Assembly (NCBI GenBank): GCA_900708905.1
Contig: CAADRB010000010.1
Location: 3,607,048 to 3,671,047 of the forward strand
Origin: Hymenolepis diminuta
Taxonomy: Eukaryota > Platyhelminthes > Cestoda > Cyclophyllidea > Hymenolepididae
Direction: 5' to 3'
DNA length: 64,000 nt
Positions 13,646 through 25,099 of the stretch are shown one piece after another (within the stretch, counting starts at the first letter, position 1; every line of letters starts with the position of its first letter). Below the pieces are notes generated by a model that made no database searches, was not told the DNA's origin, and saw nothing but the letters and a program-made list of their open reading frames with translations. The position numbers and the translations under genes were made by a program.

Positions 13646-15480
13646 ATGAGAGGCACACCCGTCCTTGTTTTAAGTAAGTTGTTATTCCACATGCGTATTT
13701 TTAGACCAAAATACTAAACGTGAACATGGCAAGACTGTTCAGTTTGGAAATATTGAAGCTGGGAAGACTGTAGCAGATGTAATACGTACCTGTTTGGGTC
13801 CTCGCGCAATGCTTAAGATGCTATTGGATCCAATGGGTAGTATTGTTATGACAAATGATGGCAATGCTATTTTGCGCGAAATCACTGTCGAACACCCAGC
13901 AGCAAAATCAATGATCGAAATTGCTAGAACTCAAGACGAAGAAGTTGGCGATGGAACCACCTCCGTCATTGTTTTAGGTAGGTTATTGTTTCCTAAGTTT
14001 AACCCTTTAGCTGGTGAGGTGTTATCTGTGGCTGCTCCCTGTTTGGAAAAGCAAATCCATCCGACAAGAATCATTGCTGCCTTCCGCCAAGCGCTGGAAG
14101 ATATCAATACCTCCATTGACAACAAATTTAATATTCCCATTGATGTGAACAGTCATGAGGCCATGGTAAGCCTCGTCAAAAGCTGTGTTGGAACAAAAAT
14201 CATTAACAAATGGTAGGTCATATTTTATTCTTTCACTGTATTAGGATTGATCTGGCCTGTAAATTGGCGATTAACTCCGTGAAATGTGTGACTATTGTGG
14301 ATGGTAACAGAAAGGAGATTGACATTAAACGCTACGCCAAAGTTGAAAAGGTATTTTGTTGCAAATCAATGTTAATATTGTTCGGTAACTAGATTCCCGG
14401 CGGATCTATTGAGGATTCATGTGTTCTGGATGGTGTAATGTTTAATAAGGACATTTTGCACCCTAAGATGCGTCGTCGCATTGAAAATCCCCGCATCCTA
14501 TTGCTCGATTGCGGTTTAGAGTACAAGAAGGGTGAAAGCCAAACAGCAATGGAGATCTCAGGTGAACAGGATTTTACGTAAGTTGTGTATTCCGTTTTCT
14601 AACTCCAACTCTCCAGTCGTGCACTCGAAATTGAAGAAGAATGCATCAACAAAATGTGTGAGGATATCATTCGTCACAAACCCGACGTTGTTATCACCGA
14701 AAAGGGTGTCAGTGATCTTGCTCAGCACTTTTTGGTCAAGGCTGGGATTTCCGTCATTCGTCGTCTTCGTAAGACTGATTGCCTTCGCATTGGTCGCTGC
14801 ACGGGCGCAACTATTGTTAGTCGAACCGAGGAGATTAAGGAAGAGGACATTGGGACAGGAGCTGGCCTCTTTGAAATTAAACTGATCGGCGATGAGTACT
14901 TCACTTTCATCACTGGTTGTAAGGAGCCGAAGGCTTGCACCATTCTTCTACGTGGTGCTAGTAAGGATGTTCTAAATGAGATTGAAAGAAATCTCCAGGA
15001 TGCTATGTCTGTTGTACGTAGTGCGTTCATGGATCCAAGACTAGTTCCTGGTGGTGGTGCCCTTGAAATGGCACTCGCACAAGAACTCAGTCAGAAGGCA
15101 AAATCTGCTGTTTCCGGTGTGCAGAAGGTCGCTTATCTAGCTGTAGCACAGGCTTTGGAAGTTATTCCAAGAACTTTGGCTCAGAATTGTGGTGCCAATG
15201 TGTTGAAACAGGTGACTGAATTGAGGGCATATCATGCTATTGATCCAGTTAAGAATTGGACTATGGGAATTAATGGAGAAACTGGACAACTTGTGGATAT
15301 GAAGGAACTGGGTATTTGGGACCCGATTGCTGTAAAGTCCCAAACATTCAAGACTGCCATTGAGGTAATGTGTAATTTCGTTTGGTTTCATTGTGATTGC
15401 TTTAGACTGCTATTCTGCTTCTGAGAATTGATGATATCGTGTCTGGAACAAAGAAGGCTTCTGATGCTGACTCGAAGTAA
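13646..15480 (+). CDS. CCT3: T-complex protein 1 subunit gamma (CCT3), cytosolic chaperonin
   Basis: Seven exons: 13646-13673, 13705-13977, 14011-14212, 14245-14350, 14393-14577, 14617-15364, 15406-15480. Together they are 1617 nt, 538 aa plus stop; the human protein is 545 aa. CCT3 is one of eight subunits of the TRiC/CCT ring that folds actin, tubulin and other cytosolic proteins using ATP. Family signatures are visible: NTKREHGKTVQFGNI near the N-terminus, LLDPMGSIVMTNDGNAILRE, the nucleotide-binding DEEVGDGTTS, KPDVVITEKGVSDLAQHF in the apical domain, GDEYFTFITGCKEPKACTIL, and VPGGGALEMALAQEL and ALEVIPRTLAQNCGAN in the C-terminal equatorial part. All six introns are tiny (31, 33, 32, 42, 39 and 41 nt) with GT-AG ends. 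The ATG at 13646 is chosen because MRGTPVLVLNQNTKRE fits the family N-terminus across the 31-nt first intron. No disabling change is seen; the gene looks intact. Confidence 0.97.
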
Positions 15481-16721
15481 TATATGGCGTTTTTAAGTCG
15501 TTTTCTGAATAAGAATTGCATTTTGCCCATCATAATATTTTCGTTTGCCTTTTTTTGAAAATTACGTTGATGGCAATGAAGTAATGCATCTAAAGTAATA
15601 ATTGTCAGGTCCACCGAATGAATGCTTTTCAGTGGTCACAGACCACTGGATAGAGATCACATTTTAGAATATCGATAGAAGATTCGCATTCTGCCCTCCT
15701 GTTAGACAGTGTTTGGCTTTTTAGAGAGGCGTCCCGATCCCTACTTTTGAATTGATAGACATGTACAAATTAAGAAAGTGTATATCCCTGGTAAATTGGC
15801 ATTCAGGTTTTCAAATCACTCATCTCTAAAAAAGAACTTCATCGATGGTGCATATTAAGGTACCACTCGTGGATAAAACCAAGTATCAGATTATGTGCAG
15901 TCGAACTCTCTGGGATACGATTGCAAATTTCTGGCCTAATGTAGTATTTTGATAGCTTGGGTTACTTAACTTATCGGTGGGGATTTGTCACCAATCGACA
16001 GCTTGAGATATTCAGGAAAGTAAAATCAGTCGGATACGTTGTGGGGAGGTCATACCAACTCAAATGTGGAACACTGCTTTCCAGCAACGAGTTACCATTC
16101 TATATTTTACCCATTAGATATAAGTAGTGGTTCATTTACAAATCTTTTATCAGTAAATTCCAAACTATACCTTGAGACTTGATTTATGTCAATAATGCGA
16201 AAGTCCCTTTCATTGCTATCTTTACATCACAAGACGTGTTGAAAAACCGTATTTTTAAACTCGTTTTATCGACAAAAATCTGAGCCAGTTATTTTCATTT
16301 AAAAAAGAACAATTCACCTTTGCTACTTACGCATCTAAATAAAAATATGGTCGATTTGCATCGCCTTGATACCTAGCATACGAACTTTCTCTCCTTTAAG
16401 TAATGCACACGCTACTAACAAACATAAAAGTAAAAAGGTTATTTTGTTATTAGAGAGCATGTCGTTGCCTCCGCATATTTTTTTAGACCGATTAGCCGAC
16501 ACAATGAACTTTTCTTTCGCCTGTGCAAACTGAACCTAATTTAAGGTAACTGAAAAATATCAGTACCACCACTGCTAAATGCATGTTCAGTACTTTTAGT
16601 ACTATTGAAGGCACAAGAAACATTTACCAGTATATTAAGATATCTAAGTAAAAAGTGCTTGTAAGATGCGAAGTTCTGCTGGGTTTTAAGGGTGACTGAT
16701 TTTGTAGTAAATCAACTTAAG
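15481..16721. other. Intergenic DNA downstream of CCT3
   Basis: No gene recognised. AT-rich with no convincing exon; frames up to about 70 codons (for example 15402-15614 on the minus strand) overlap the CCT3 terminal exon or look random. Confidence 0.5.
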
Positions 16722-16917
16722 CTTGTAAAGAGGCAAACCGCCTTCTGTTTCTTAAGCAATTCTATGAAGAAATTGGGCGGATAAAGGACTTCTGTGAGTA
16801 AAGAGGAATAAAAATAAAACTGAAAGATAAGATGGGAAAAAAGGGAAGGGATAGATCAGGAGGTTTTTGTTTTAAATAAGGGTTTATGGACGTATCTAAG
16901 GGACGACAAGGATGAGT

Positions 16918-16962
<45 letters not shown>

Positions 16963-17531
16963 AGAGACATTCCATCATATTCAATAGACATTTTGAAATG
17001 GGATGATTTTTCTCATAATTATTCCATATTTCCTAAAACCCATTAAGGCATTTGTTACCTTATTCAATCATCTCCGAAAAACTTGTCTTAAGTAATCCTC
17101 CGTTGCACTTACCTGGAAAGTAAATATACACAATTTTTAATTGGGATCATTTTAAATGAGTCTACTATAAGAGAAGATATTGCCATTGGATAAATGAATG
17201 CCGTAAGGCAGAACACTCGTTTCCTGCACGTGTTTGAGGATTCTTTGACGTAAAATTTACTTCTCATAAGCTCTTGATACATTGTAATCAGAATATTCAA
17301 TGTAGATAAAATCACATAATTCTTGTAACGAACATATCATTCAATTATTCTTCCTTTAATCAGTACTTGCCTTGGGTAGCTATATCAATCAGCGGTTATT
17401 TACTTCGTGATCATCGTGTTAACCGTTTATGTCAAAGCACGGTTAAAATGGTTGCTTGCCTCAGGAAACACTATGGAAATTTAGCTTCTCCTTTCTTTCA
17501 GGTTGATTTTTTTGCCGATGACTTCCAATCC
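16722..17531 (+). CDS. Two candidate plus-strand coding exons, function unknown
   Basis: Exon-like piece 16722-16793 follows an AG and precedes a GTGAGT donor; it reads KEANRLLFLKQFYEEIGRIK. Piece 17364-17531 lies between a good acceptor (pyrimidine-rich tract ending in AATCAG) and a perfect donor GTAAGT; its 56 codons are open and include CLRKHYGNLASPFFQ and VDFFADDFQS. Base composition is less AT-rich than the surroundings. The two pieces do not join in phase (first ends in phase 1, second starts in phase 0), so a middle exon is missing or one piece is false. They interleave with minus-strand candidates in the same interval, so at most one strand is probably right here. I do not recognise the family. 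Confidence 0.27.
16922..16959. repeat. (TA)n microsatellite
   Basis: An uninterrupted run of about 17-18 alternating TA dinucleotides. Likely polymorphic; no function is inferred. Confidence 0.95.
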
Positions 17532-18496
17532 GTAAGTGAGTGAGGCATATATATTAGATTGGAATGCCTATAAATATTCAAGATTCATTGGGAGTGCAAC
17601 TATAAATCATCGCGATGATAGTTTCAATGCGTCTTTTCATGACAGCCAGTATTTTAAACACTGGTCTTGAGTCCTATTTGCATCTGTCAAGGCCTCATCA
17701 ATTTCGATGTATCAATTGCAGATTAGAAGAATTATGTACCTACTGTGATTCGCTAACCAGTACTTCTTCTCTTTTCATTTTACTATAAAGAATCGCGTTG
17801 GACCTCATAAAATGCGAGTAGATGTTTGAATTTAAGCTAAACTGGATTTAAACAGAGTTTTAGTAATATCTTTGGTTAATTATATTTGAAAACTGGCATG
17901 TATGGAATATTCTAATGAAATTCCACTTACTGTCACGTTCGAGGTCAATTAAACCTACTACCACCGTTCTAACTGGAATTAAACTTCACCTTTGAGTTAT
18001 TTGTATTCTGCCTACCATTGATGTCATCCGATTTTGTATTCAAATGCACAATAATTCCATTCTGTCTCTTCAAATTTACTGGCGTCAGTAGAACTGGCAT
18101 GAGGAGTGACGACGAACGTTCATTGTCTGGATACGCAGAACCGTTGTTTGTCACAGACGGTTGCACGGTTAGCCATTTTTTTCTATGTACCTTTTTGAGT
18201 ATCTAAATACATAAATATTTTAAATTCAAAATGTTATCTAAGGAAATGCTTTCGCGAGAATTGGTTGAAGTATTAACTATTAAGTGAGGTCCAAATATGA
18301 ATCTGATGGTTCCAGTTCCTTTTATTAAATCAGCAGTAGTCTCTTCCAGAATGGCATAGGATCTAAAAGATATAAGGTAAGCTGAGTGTTTTGGAGAGTA
18401 CTTCCACCACGAAGTATCTGGTAGAATCAACTGATTTCTCGATGACTGAAATTACATCGTCGGTGAGGAGGATATTGTTTAACACCAGCAGAATAT
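16981..18496 (-). CDS. Candidate minus-strand multi-exon gene (3' part), function unknown
   Basis: Possible exons in transcription order: 18402-18496 (ends STRYFVVE), 18278-18340 (TTADLIKGTGTIRFIFGPHL), 18016-18202 (contains GIIVHLNTKSDDIN), 17931-17972 (RTVVVGLIDLERD), a gap, 17113-17321 (CRKRVFCLTAFIYPMAISSL) and 16981-17032 (short terminal exon ending in TGA). The implied introns of 75, 43 and 80 nt are in the size range seen in the better genes, and phases agree except across the gap. Weak points: some acceptors were chosen to keep frame, the antisense strand is also open at 18018-18206, and plus-strand exon candidates interleave. No family recognised. Treat as a hypothesis; the 18016-18202 and 17931-17972 pair is the firmest part. 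Confidence 0.3.
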
Positions 18497-18829
18497 CTGC
18501 TCATACTTGATCATTAATACATCTACAGGTATGTACAATCTGAAAGCCTTCTAATTCACAATCAAGCACCATTTTTTAAAATGACTTCATCTAAATTGAA
18601 ATTTTGATTTTAAATATGACTACTTTGTTGAAGGTAGTTAACGCATATAATGAGCACTAGTGCTTATAAATTTTTCTTTAAGATTAGATGAAAGTGCAAA
18701 GAAATGTGATTTTACAATTTTTGCTTAGAAGCAAGCAACTGAAATAGGGTAACAGTAAAGTAACAGTAAGAGATAATAGAGGGGGGATTGTGAATAGAAC
18801 TTGAGGATAATGTGACAGGTACCAAAACA

Positions 18830-18880
18830 GCCTTACTCCATTTGATTTTTGGATACGGGTCGTAAAATTTATAAAAAGTT
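18830..18880 (+). repeat. Short repeat shared with the putative LTR at 23.9 kb
   Basis: The block 'ccttactccatttgat' followed about 20 bases later by 'cgtaaaatttataaa' parallels 'ccttactccgtttgat' followed by 'cgtaaaatcctataaa' at 23925-23974. Order and spacing are the same. This suggests a second, more diverged copy of the same element. Boundaries unclear. Confidence 0.4.
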
Positions 18881-18904
18881 AGTTCACTTACCTATATTTA
18901 AATT

Positions 18905-19035
18905 TCATGATTCGTCCCCTGAATTATTAAACGAATTCTCGACCCTGATGTCCAGTGGTTTTCGGTTTTTTTGTAGCATTTTCGGGTTCATTTGCTCCAA
19001 CTGTTCTTTCAATTTGTGAGGACTTGAGTTGCATA
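18905..19035 (-). CDS. Candidate terminal exon, function unknown
   Basis: Read on the minus strand, an acceptor (tract ending in TTTCCAG) is followed by 43 codons ending in TGA; the frame contains KLKEQLEQMNPKML and RKPLDIRVENSF, charged and helix-like. It would need an upstream exon ending in phase 1, which I did not find. Could be the last exon of a gene lying at 19-21 kb, or chance. Confidence 0.25.
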
Positions 19036-20862
19036 CTGGAAACTATTTCCAAATTCCAAATTTAATGAGGGTATGTCGAATATAAATTACATTTCTATTA
19101 ATAACCGGTTTTCATGATTATTTTTTGATATCTTAGATAACAGTTATTGCATGGCTCCGCATGGATTTTTACCAATCTTAAAGTTTGATTCTGATGTCAT
19201 TTACAGTGTTTTACACTGCCGTTAAATTTAATAGAACAAGTGAAGGAACGAAATGGGATAGAATTTACTGAAATGGCATGGGTTATGGCAGACAATTAAC
19301 AACAAAAACATACGCATGGGTATAATTGGCACTCATGAACTTTAAATAAGTTCCGGGTCAATGGTCATAGAGGTCAACGTGATTAATAAGGCCACATTAA
19401 TCACAAACACAGAATTAACGAGCAATACAAATCGATGGATTATCTACGTACTAATAAACGTTGAATTACATGAAACTAAATATTAAGACGACACAATCAA
19501 TAACGGAATAATTCAAATGCCACAACTGATTGACATTTATGAAGCTTTAAGAAATGGATTGATGTGCTGTTATCCCCATAATAACCCATAGATCTGCTTG
19601 TCTTGATTGAGAAATTTTGACACACAAACTAGGTTAAATAGATCAACTCTCTATTTCGGATTGGTTCGTAATTTCACTTCCACAAAAGCTGTTTAAACAT
19701 GTAACTCAACTTTCCTATCGTCACATTTCTCTTCTTAATACGTTTATTCTCATTCCTCTATGATCGGCCAGTACACTAATGATCCATGTCAACTCTTAGT
19801 TTTATAGTTTGGTGAAGATTGTCGTATCCTGTTAACCTTTAAGATCATTCGTTCTGTAAAGTGATGCCCCTAAGCTTAACTTCCTCAGACTCTTAAAGTA
19901 GCTTTCAAAATTAGAGATGCTTGAGATAATCCTTTTGGTTGCCTTATTTCTAAGAAGAGTGAAAACAATTTAACTGGATCTTATGAATGTAGGTTTCCTT
20001 ATCGCATATCTTACAAACCAGATCGATTTGTTTAACATCAGGAGAAAGTATACATCTCTAATTGCTCAAGGTGAAAAATAGTTTCACCATTCTCATTTTC
20101 AGTACTGCAGAACTTTTAATCTAGAATAAATTAAAATGTATATGAACGATGCAGAATTCGCTACTCATAGTGAATTCTGATATATCTCAAACCGTCGTCC
20201 CAGGCCGCCTAATTTGCAGATCTAACATACCCTAATTTAGAAGGAAATGTACTAGAATGTCTTATTGAGTTCGGAGAGGAAAGAAATGGTATTTAGGATA
20301 TTTGTTTGCAACAAAAATTGGCATAGAGCCGACGTAGACCGTGATCAGCCAATGAGAGCAAAATCGATGACAAAATAGTATGCGGTAGAGAATGACAAGC
20401 TTGATGAGAAGGGCGGTAGGAGTCGATCTGGATCATAAATAGAATAGACTAAAATCTAACGAATTACTTTACAGACTACGCATGGGGATACACAAACTGA
20501 ATAAAGACCTCTGGTAATAACAATTGATATAGCAGAAGGGATAATAGGAACTTTATCAGAAGTAAGGATATTCAGGTAAGGGTATACAAATTGAATAAGA
20601 AATACAATAGAAGTACAGCAGGAATCGAAAAAGAAGAATTGGTTATGGAATATTTCTCCTGCCAAATGTATGCACAAATGACAGTATGTACGGAAAGTGA
20701 TTAGAAAAACGAATTATGTTTCTCTCCGGGGTGATTTTGATACAATACAGTTGAATGGTTTCAATTTCCTCCGATGTGGCCATGCCAATTTTCCTAAAAT
20801 ATAAAAGTGATAATTAAATTGTATGCCTTTTCCTTCATAACGATAATCTAAATTATGTCCTT
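19036..20862. other. Intergenic DNA, nothing firm
   Basis: No gene recognised. A 46-codon minus-strand frame at 20643-20783 (MATSEEIETIQLYCIKITPE at its start) follows an acceptor-like tract and could be an exon of the neighbouring Cys-rich gene, but its phase does not match. A stretch around 19320-19420 resembles 21930-21990 ('gggtcaatggtcatagag' versus 'gggtcaaaggtcatgtgg'). Confidence 0.4.
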
Positions 20863-21164
20863 TTAAACGCATACTTCTATAAGACAATTGAGAATTTCAC
20901 CATCAGAAAGTCCCATTGCCTTCAACTTGGCACACCGCTCATTGCATTTGGTATATTGGAAATTCGATTGCTGAATTGCGCACGGAGCTTCCTGCTCAGG
21001 AGTACAGTCGATTTTCGGTTGTCCTTGTACTGGACATAACTTCTTTTGCCTAGCCAGTGGTTTTTGCAAAATGGTAGCTAAAGAGCTAAATCAAAAAGTA
21101 CAATTACTTGATCTAATTTGCAGAATAGGAAATTTTCCAACAGTAATATACGAAATTACTTCAT
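20863..21164 (-). CDS. Small cysteine-rich protein, function unknown
   Basis: Main exon 20863-21085 reads 74 codons and stop on the minus strand. It can be joined over a 74-nt GT-AG intron to a five-base exon at 21160-21164 that supplies ATG, giving 75 aa. The protein has seven cysteines, in the order KKLCPVQGQPKIDC, PEQEAPCAIQQ, KCNERCAKLKAMGLSD and NCLIEVC, spaced irregularly but suggestive of disulphides. No signal peptide is visible with this start, and the frame stays open further upstream, so the true start may lie in an earlier exon. I do not recognise the family. Composition (less AT than flanks, many Cys) argues against chance. Confidence 0.4.
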
Positions 21165-22306
21165 GGAACGTTGTTTTCCCCGTTCCTCGACTGCAGTCGT
21201 GAAATGTGGAAAAATCTATAACAAAAGCACACGTCAATTCTAAAAAACAGTGATAAAATTTCCGGTACAATTTTAAAAATTAAGGTCAGGGAATATATAT
21301 TTCCAAACGTGCCTTGACAACTCACTAGGAGTTCTAGAAAATTCCATATATCGATCAATGTATTATTATCATTGATTATTCTCATTCCTATTCTAATTAC
21401 ATTTTTAAATCAAAGTCATGCTTAGAAATCGTAAGTCTACTTCCAGCAATTCAAGATTCATCAGCGTTTCAAATCTTACGATTTTTTCTTCAACTAAACA
21501 AGTGAATTTGAGAAGTCCCCCTGTATATTTAGAAAATTGGGGTCGAAATTTGACCATTTCAGTGAAAACGGTAAGCTTGAAGAATCTAGATAGAAGCGTT
21601 TATTAAAACACCTTAATGTGCTAGTTACACTGTGATTAACATGCTCGTCTGCAGAACTAGAGGTCACAGACTCAATATCCACCAGTGCATACTAAGCGAA
21701 CCGAATGGCCAACCGCACTAGTTAGGTTTGGCTTATTAGCAGCAATCGAGTTTCTCACCATGGAGGAGAAATGATGTCACCTACTAACTCAAGATAAGCG
21801 TTGAAAACACTTTCCTTAATAGGCTTAAGAATTATTAGCATAAAAAAATTCTATCGTTTTCGCTGAATCATGATATAGTATAGTATTCAGAACGAAGATG
21901 GAAATGGAATAGAATATACATACTCTAAACAAGATTAGGGTCAAAGGTCATGTGGATAATTAGGAAAACGGCCTTACATAAACTACAAGCAAGAAATATA
22001 CTCTATTTAACACCTAATTCCATAGAGCATTTTAGAATGTATAACGGGGAGATTAATTAATTGGTGATTAAAATACGCTAATTCTTGGAAGTACGAAATT
22101 AAATTTCAGCAATACTTAACGGCCCCATTAATAAATATACAAATAAATACTGAGCTAATTCCGCATAAACCGAAATCTGCTGCTCAAGGCTTCAAAATGC
22201 CCTTAATTAAAAGAACATATATCAGGCTCCCTAAGAATAGTGTTTTTTTAATACTGTTTTTCTCGGATAGAGAGGAGGTATTATTAACGTGGCTTCGATG
22301 TGTCTT
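21165..22306. other. Intergenic DNA with one SINE-like copy
   Basis: Between the Cys-rich ORF and the 239-aa gene. Holds the SINE-like copy at 21620-21830 and nothing else recognisable; the overlapping 62-codon frames at 21418-21682 on both strands lie around that repeat and look non-coding. Confidence 0.5.
21620..21830 (+). repeat. SINE-like element
   Basis: One of the better preserved copies: 'gattaacatgctcgtctgca' then 'aactagaggtcacagactca' (B-box-like), 'cgaatggccaaccgcact', a middle section, and 'caagataagcgttgaaaac' at the 3' end. Same block order as the copies at 10865, 33258, 33436 and 40005. Confidence 0.6.
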
Positions 22307-23152
22307 CTAATCGATCAGCTCAGTTGTGCAAAGCTGATTACCCTTAATCTCATTAAGTAAAAAGGAAATCTCACTTACTAATGAGTCTTCGCTTTTGTAG
22401 TTCTCCTCCTGTGCATAAGAAGATAAGGCATTAGAATTATCGAGTCGATTAAACCCAAGTTTCCCTCTCTCCCATAAACCTTTTCCAGTAGGGTGATTCC
22501 GAACGGACCTTGAAATTTCCCCATTTGTGACTGTGTGTTGGTTTTGTGCGGATACTTGCTCTGACGTGCTGCAATTGGATGCATATGTTTGAACACTGGA
22601 ATGTCTTAAATGAGATTCATTTTTGTCCACTTCACCTGTCTTTACATTCGTAGACGGTTCAGTTGTCTGCAAGTTAGAGATCAAGTAGAGTTGCGGTTAT
22701 GACTTCTAAAAGCCAAACTATAAAAGAGAAACATACGGATGTCCATGGAGAGAAATTGCTGGTTTGGGCATTATCCTCTCGAATTGATGCTGTAGGGCTG
22801 CAATCTGATGTAGGTATTAAAACATTGGATCGTCCTAGATCAGATTCACTTCTGACCGTCTCATCAGTTCTTAATTTCACAGATGCTTCAGAGGTCTACA
22901 AGTTGTTACCAAATAAAGTTACGATTATATGTCGTTGTAAGTGAAACATACCGAACTCTTATGAGGGCTGTCACTAGTTTGAGCAAAATTTTCCTCTTCA
23001 CAGAGGGGTATAGGCAAATGGAATATGTCCCTCATTAAGTCATCAAGTCCCAGAAGGGGATGCTGACCGATTTTCCATTCACTTCTTCTTCGCTCTTCCT
23101 CAATAATTTCCTCCAATAAGTCCCAATTATTCGATGTCTGAAACCACGCCAT
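22307..23152 (-). CDS. Uncharacterised 239-aa protein, three exons
   Basis: Exons 22952-23152, 22737-22895 and 22307-22666, separated by introns of 56 and 70 nt with GTATGT donors and good acceptors; all phases are 0. The start is a true ATG giving MAWFQTSNNWDLLEEIIEEE. The N-terminal 50 residues are acidic/basic and helix-prone (EEIIEEERRRSEWKIG, then LLGLDDLMRDIF); the rest is Ser/Thr/Asn/Gln-rich and probably disordered, with a short helix-like tail (SEISFLLNEIKG). No signal peptide, membrane segment or known domain is seen. A GTAAGT inside the last exon (around 22376) could be an unused or alternative donor, so the 3' end is less sure than the first two exons. I do not recognise the family; it may be specific to this lineage. 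Confidence 0.62.
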
Positions 23153-23879
23153 TTCGAATATGGAATAGTAATAAGTGAAATGTAACCCTTTATATATGCG
23201 ACCATTTTATTAACTTCTATTGAGGTCAATCGCGGTCACACAATTAGTGGTCGAGGTACAAATCTAGGTTAATTAATAATTTTAATTGTTGATTTTAATA
23301 GCTATGACCATTAAGTACGCCAATGATGTGAAATATATTCTGGTAATATCACCAAGTCATTTGAGATGGCTACTGTCTGATGACTTTTCTGAGTTAAATA
23401 TGTACTTCGTGCGAAATTCAATTTGTTATTAGCTACGTCGTTTATTTCCATGTCACCAGATTCATAATCACGATACGCGGTTTGAGCAGTTAATTACCTT
23501 TGGTCCGTGGGGGTAATTATAGAATGCGCATTATCTGCCAGCATTCAGTGACCTCTTAACTGTACAACGGATGTGTAAATCGTGGTGAGTTTTGACTATA
23601 CCTAATGTTGCATTACGTCTCAAATTCTCCATAATCCCCGTTTTTTCCTCTAAAGCAGAGATGCTTAGGAGCTCAACCTGGTTATGTCCAGAAATATCCC
23701 CTTACAAAGCTATTCATCTTCCTAAAAATTTCCTAATTCAGAAGATCAAGAGTTGAGTAGGGCCACGTGTACAATGGAGAATGGGAAGAAGTGTAAAATA
23801 GAAAAGGCTGGAGTGGTAGGAAGAATTAAAAGCTGAAAATTGGAACAAGCATCATTTCTAAGAGAGTGGAAATTTGCAT

Positions 23880-24300
23880 GTGTGTGCAAATGCATGAGTT
23901 ACATGCATCAATAGAAAACTGCACCCCTTACTCCGTTTGATCGAGTTTTTTTCTCCGTAAAATCCTATAAATAGCCCTCAGCACTCTATGTTCCTGGTCT
24001 TTTCGCTCTCTGTCTCATTCTCTGTTTACCTGCTTTCTATGTGTAAAGTAGGGAATACTATATTAATATGAGAAAAATATTTTAAATATTCACCTTGATA
24101 AAATTACATTTTATTGTTAATGTCAGCAATATTCTCTATGAACCCTATAGTTGTATTATTTGCTTGCTTACGTGGATTATCTGAAGGTTATCAATGGAAT
24201 TCCTCAGTGTCCAACTAATCTATGTTCTCCATCTCTCTGGGTTGGGATATCGGGCTTTGGATTTATAACAGTGGCGACAAGGGCTTGAAAAGAACTTACA
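23880..24300 (+). mobile_element. Possible solo LTR / LTR-retroelement relic
   Basis: A TATA-box-like CCTATAAATAG at 23964-23974 is followed by a pyrimidine-rich leader, then about 300 nt later by '...atttataaca' (ending 24270) and 'gtggcgacaaggg'. That arrangement (promoter in an LTR, LTR end in ACA, then a GTGGCGAC-type primer-binding site) is typical of Ty3/Gypsy-like elements. A related block at 18830-18880 supports a dispersed family. No gag or pol coding sequence is present, and the left LTR end was not located. Confidence 0.3.
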
Positions 24301-24384
24301 ATCCAAACATTAAAATGGAAAGTGTGAAAGAAATTTAACTTACCCGGGAGAAGCATCTGGACGTTTGAAAAGTATGGTTCTTCT

Positions 24385-24437
24385 TTGCTAGACTACTACT
24401 AGGAGATCTAGTTCCGCAGCTATGCTTTATCCGCCCA
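24385..24437 (+). repeat. Diverged relative of the 50-bp repeat
   Basis: 'ctttgctagactactacta' followed by 'gagatctagttccgcagc' and 'tatgc' follows the same pattern as 8970-9020, at roughly 70% similarity by eye. Confidence 0.4.
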
Positions 24438-25099
24438 TGAAATATCGCTAAACTACAGTTGACTCAAATTAGAGAGAGAAGGTTGATAGAATGCAGTTAA
24501 ATCCAGACATTTTATTAATCAAATAGATATTATATAGGAATATAAGTTGTCCTCATGCTGTTAGCGTTGGGAGATCAAAACACCGCAGCACTGATAATAG
24601 TTATATCCTCAAATAACTGTCAAGGTGTCATGAACGATGTGCTCTCGCGTCTTGATAAAGATGATGGGCGACTTAGAGGCAACTTGCGAGAACCGCTCAT
24701 CACGAGACAAAATATATACACTGTGGCCATTACCTTCGTTTTGTCGTCTTCCTATCATGACCACAACGAATTAATACTGAAAATGTAATGATTCTACTCA
24801 AAATATTCCCCAGAAATGTGAACACTTAAATTTAAACTCGAATATTTCCTCTCTCAAAACATCTGCAGGGTTTCTAGTTAACGAATAAATAAATTTAAAT
24901 TTGACCCAGAAGCAGATCAAGCATTTGATAACTAGTTTGAAAAATGCGAGGATGCTTTCCAATATGACCTTGCCGGTACCGTAGATGACTAAGAAGTCAC
25001 TTTGTTAATACGGAGGATATGAATTATCGATTGGAAGAAGAGTCAGATTGAAGCTGAATCAATCACTGAATGTCCTTCCCCCGAATAAGTGATCAGACG

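Noticed and set aside
14722..15391. Minus-strand frames of 84 and 102 codons
   Set aside because: Antisense shadows of CCT3 exon 6.
24555..24788. 77-codon plus-strand frame
   Set aside because: No promoter, splice or homology support; lies in repeat-bearing intergenic DNA.
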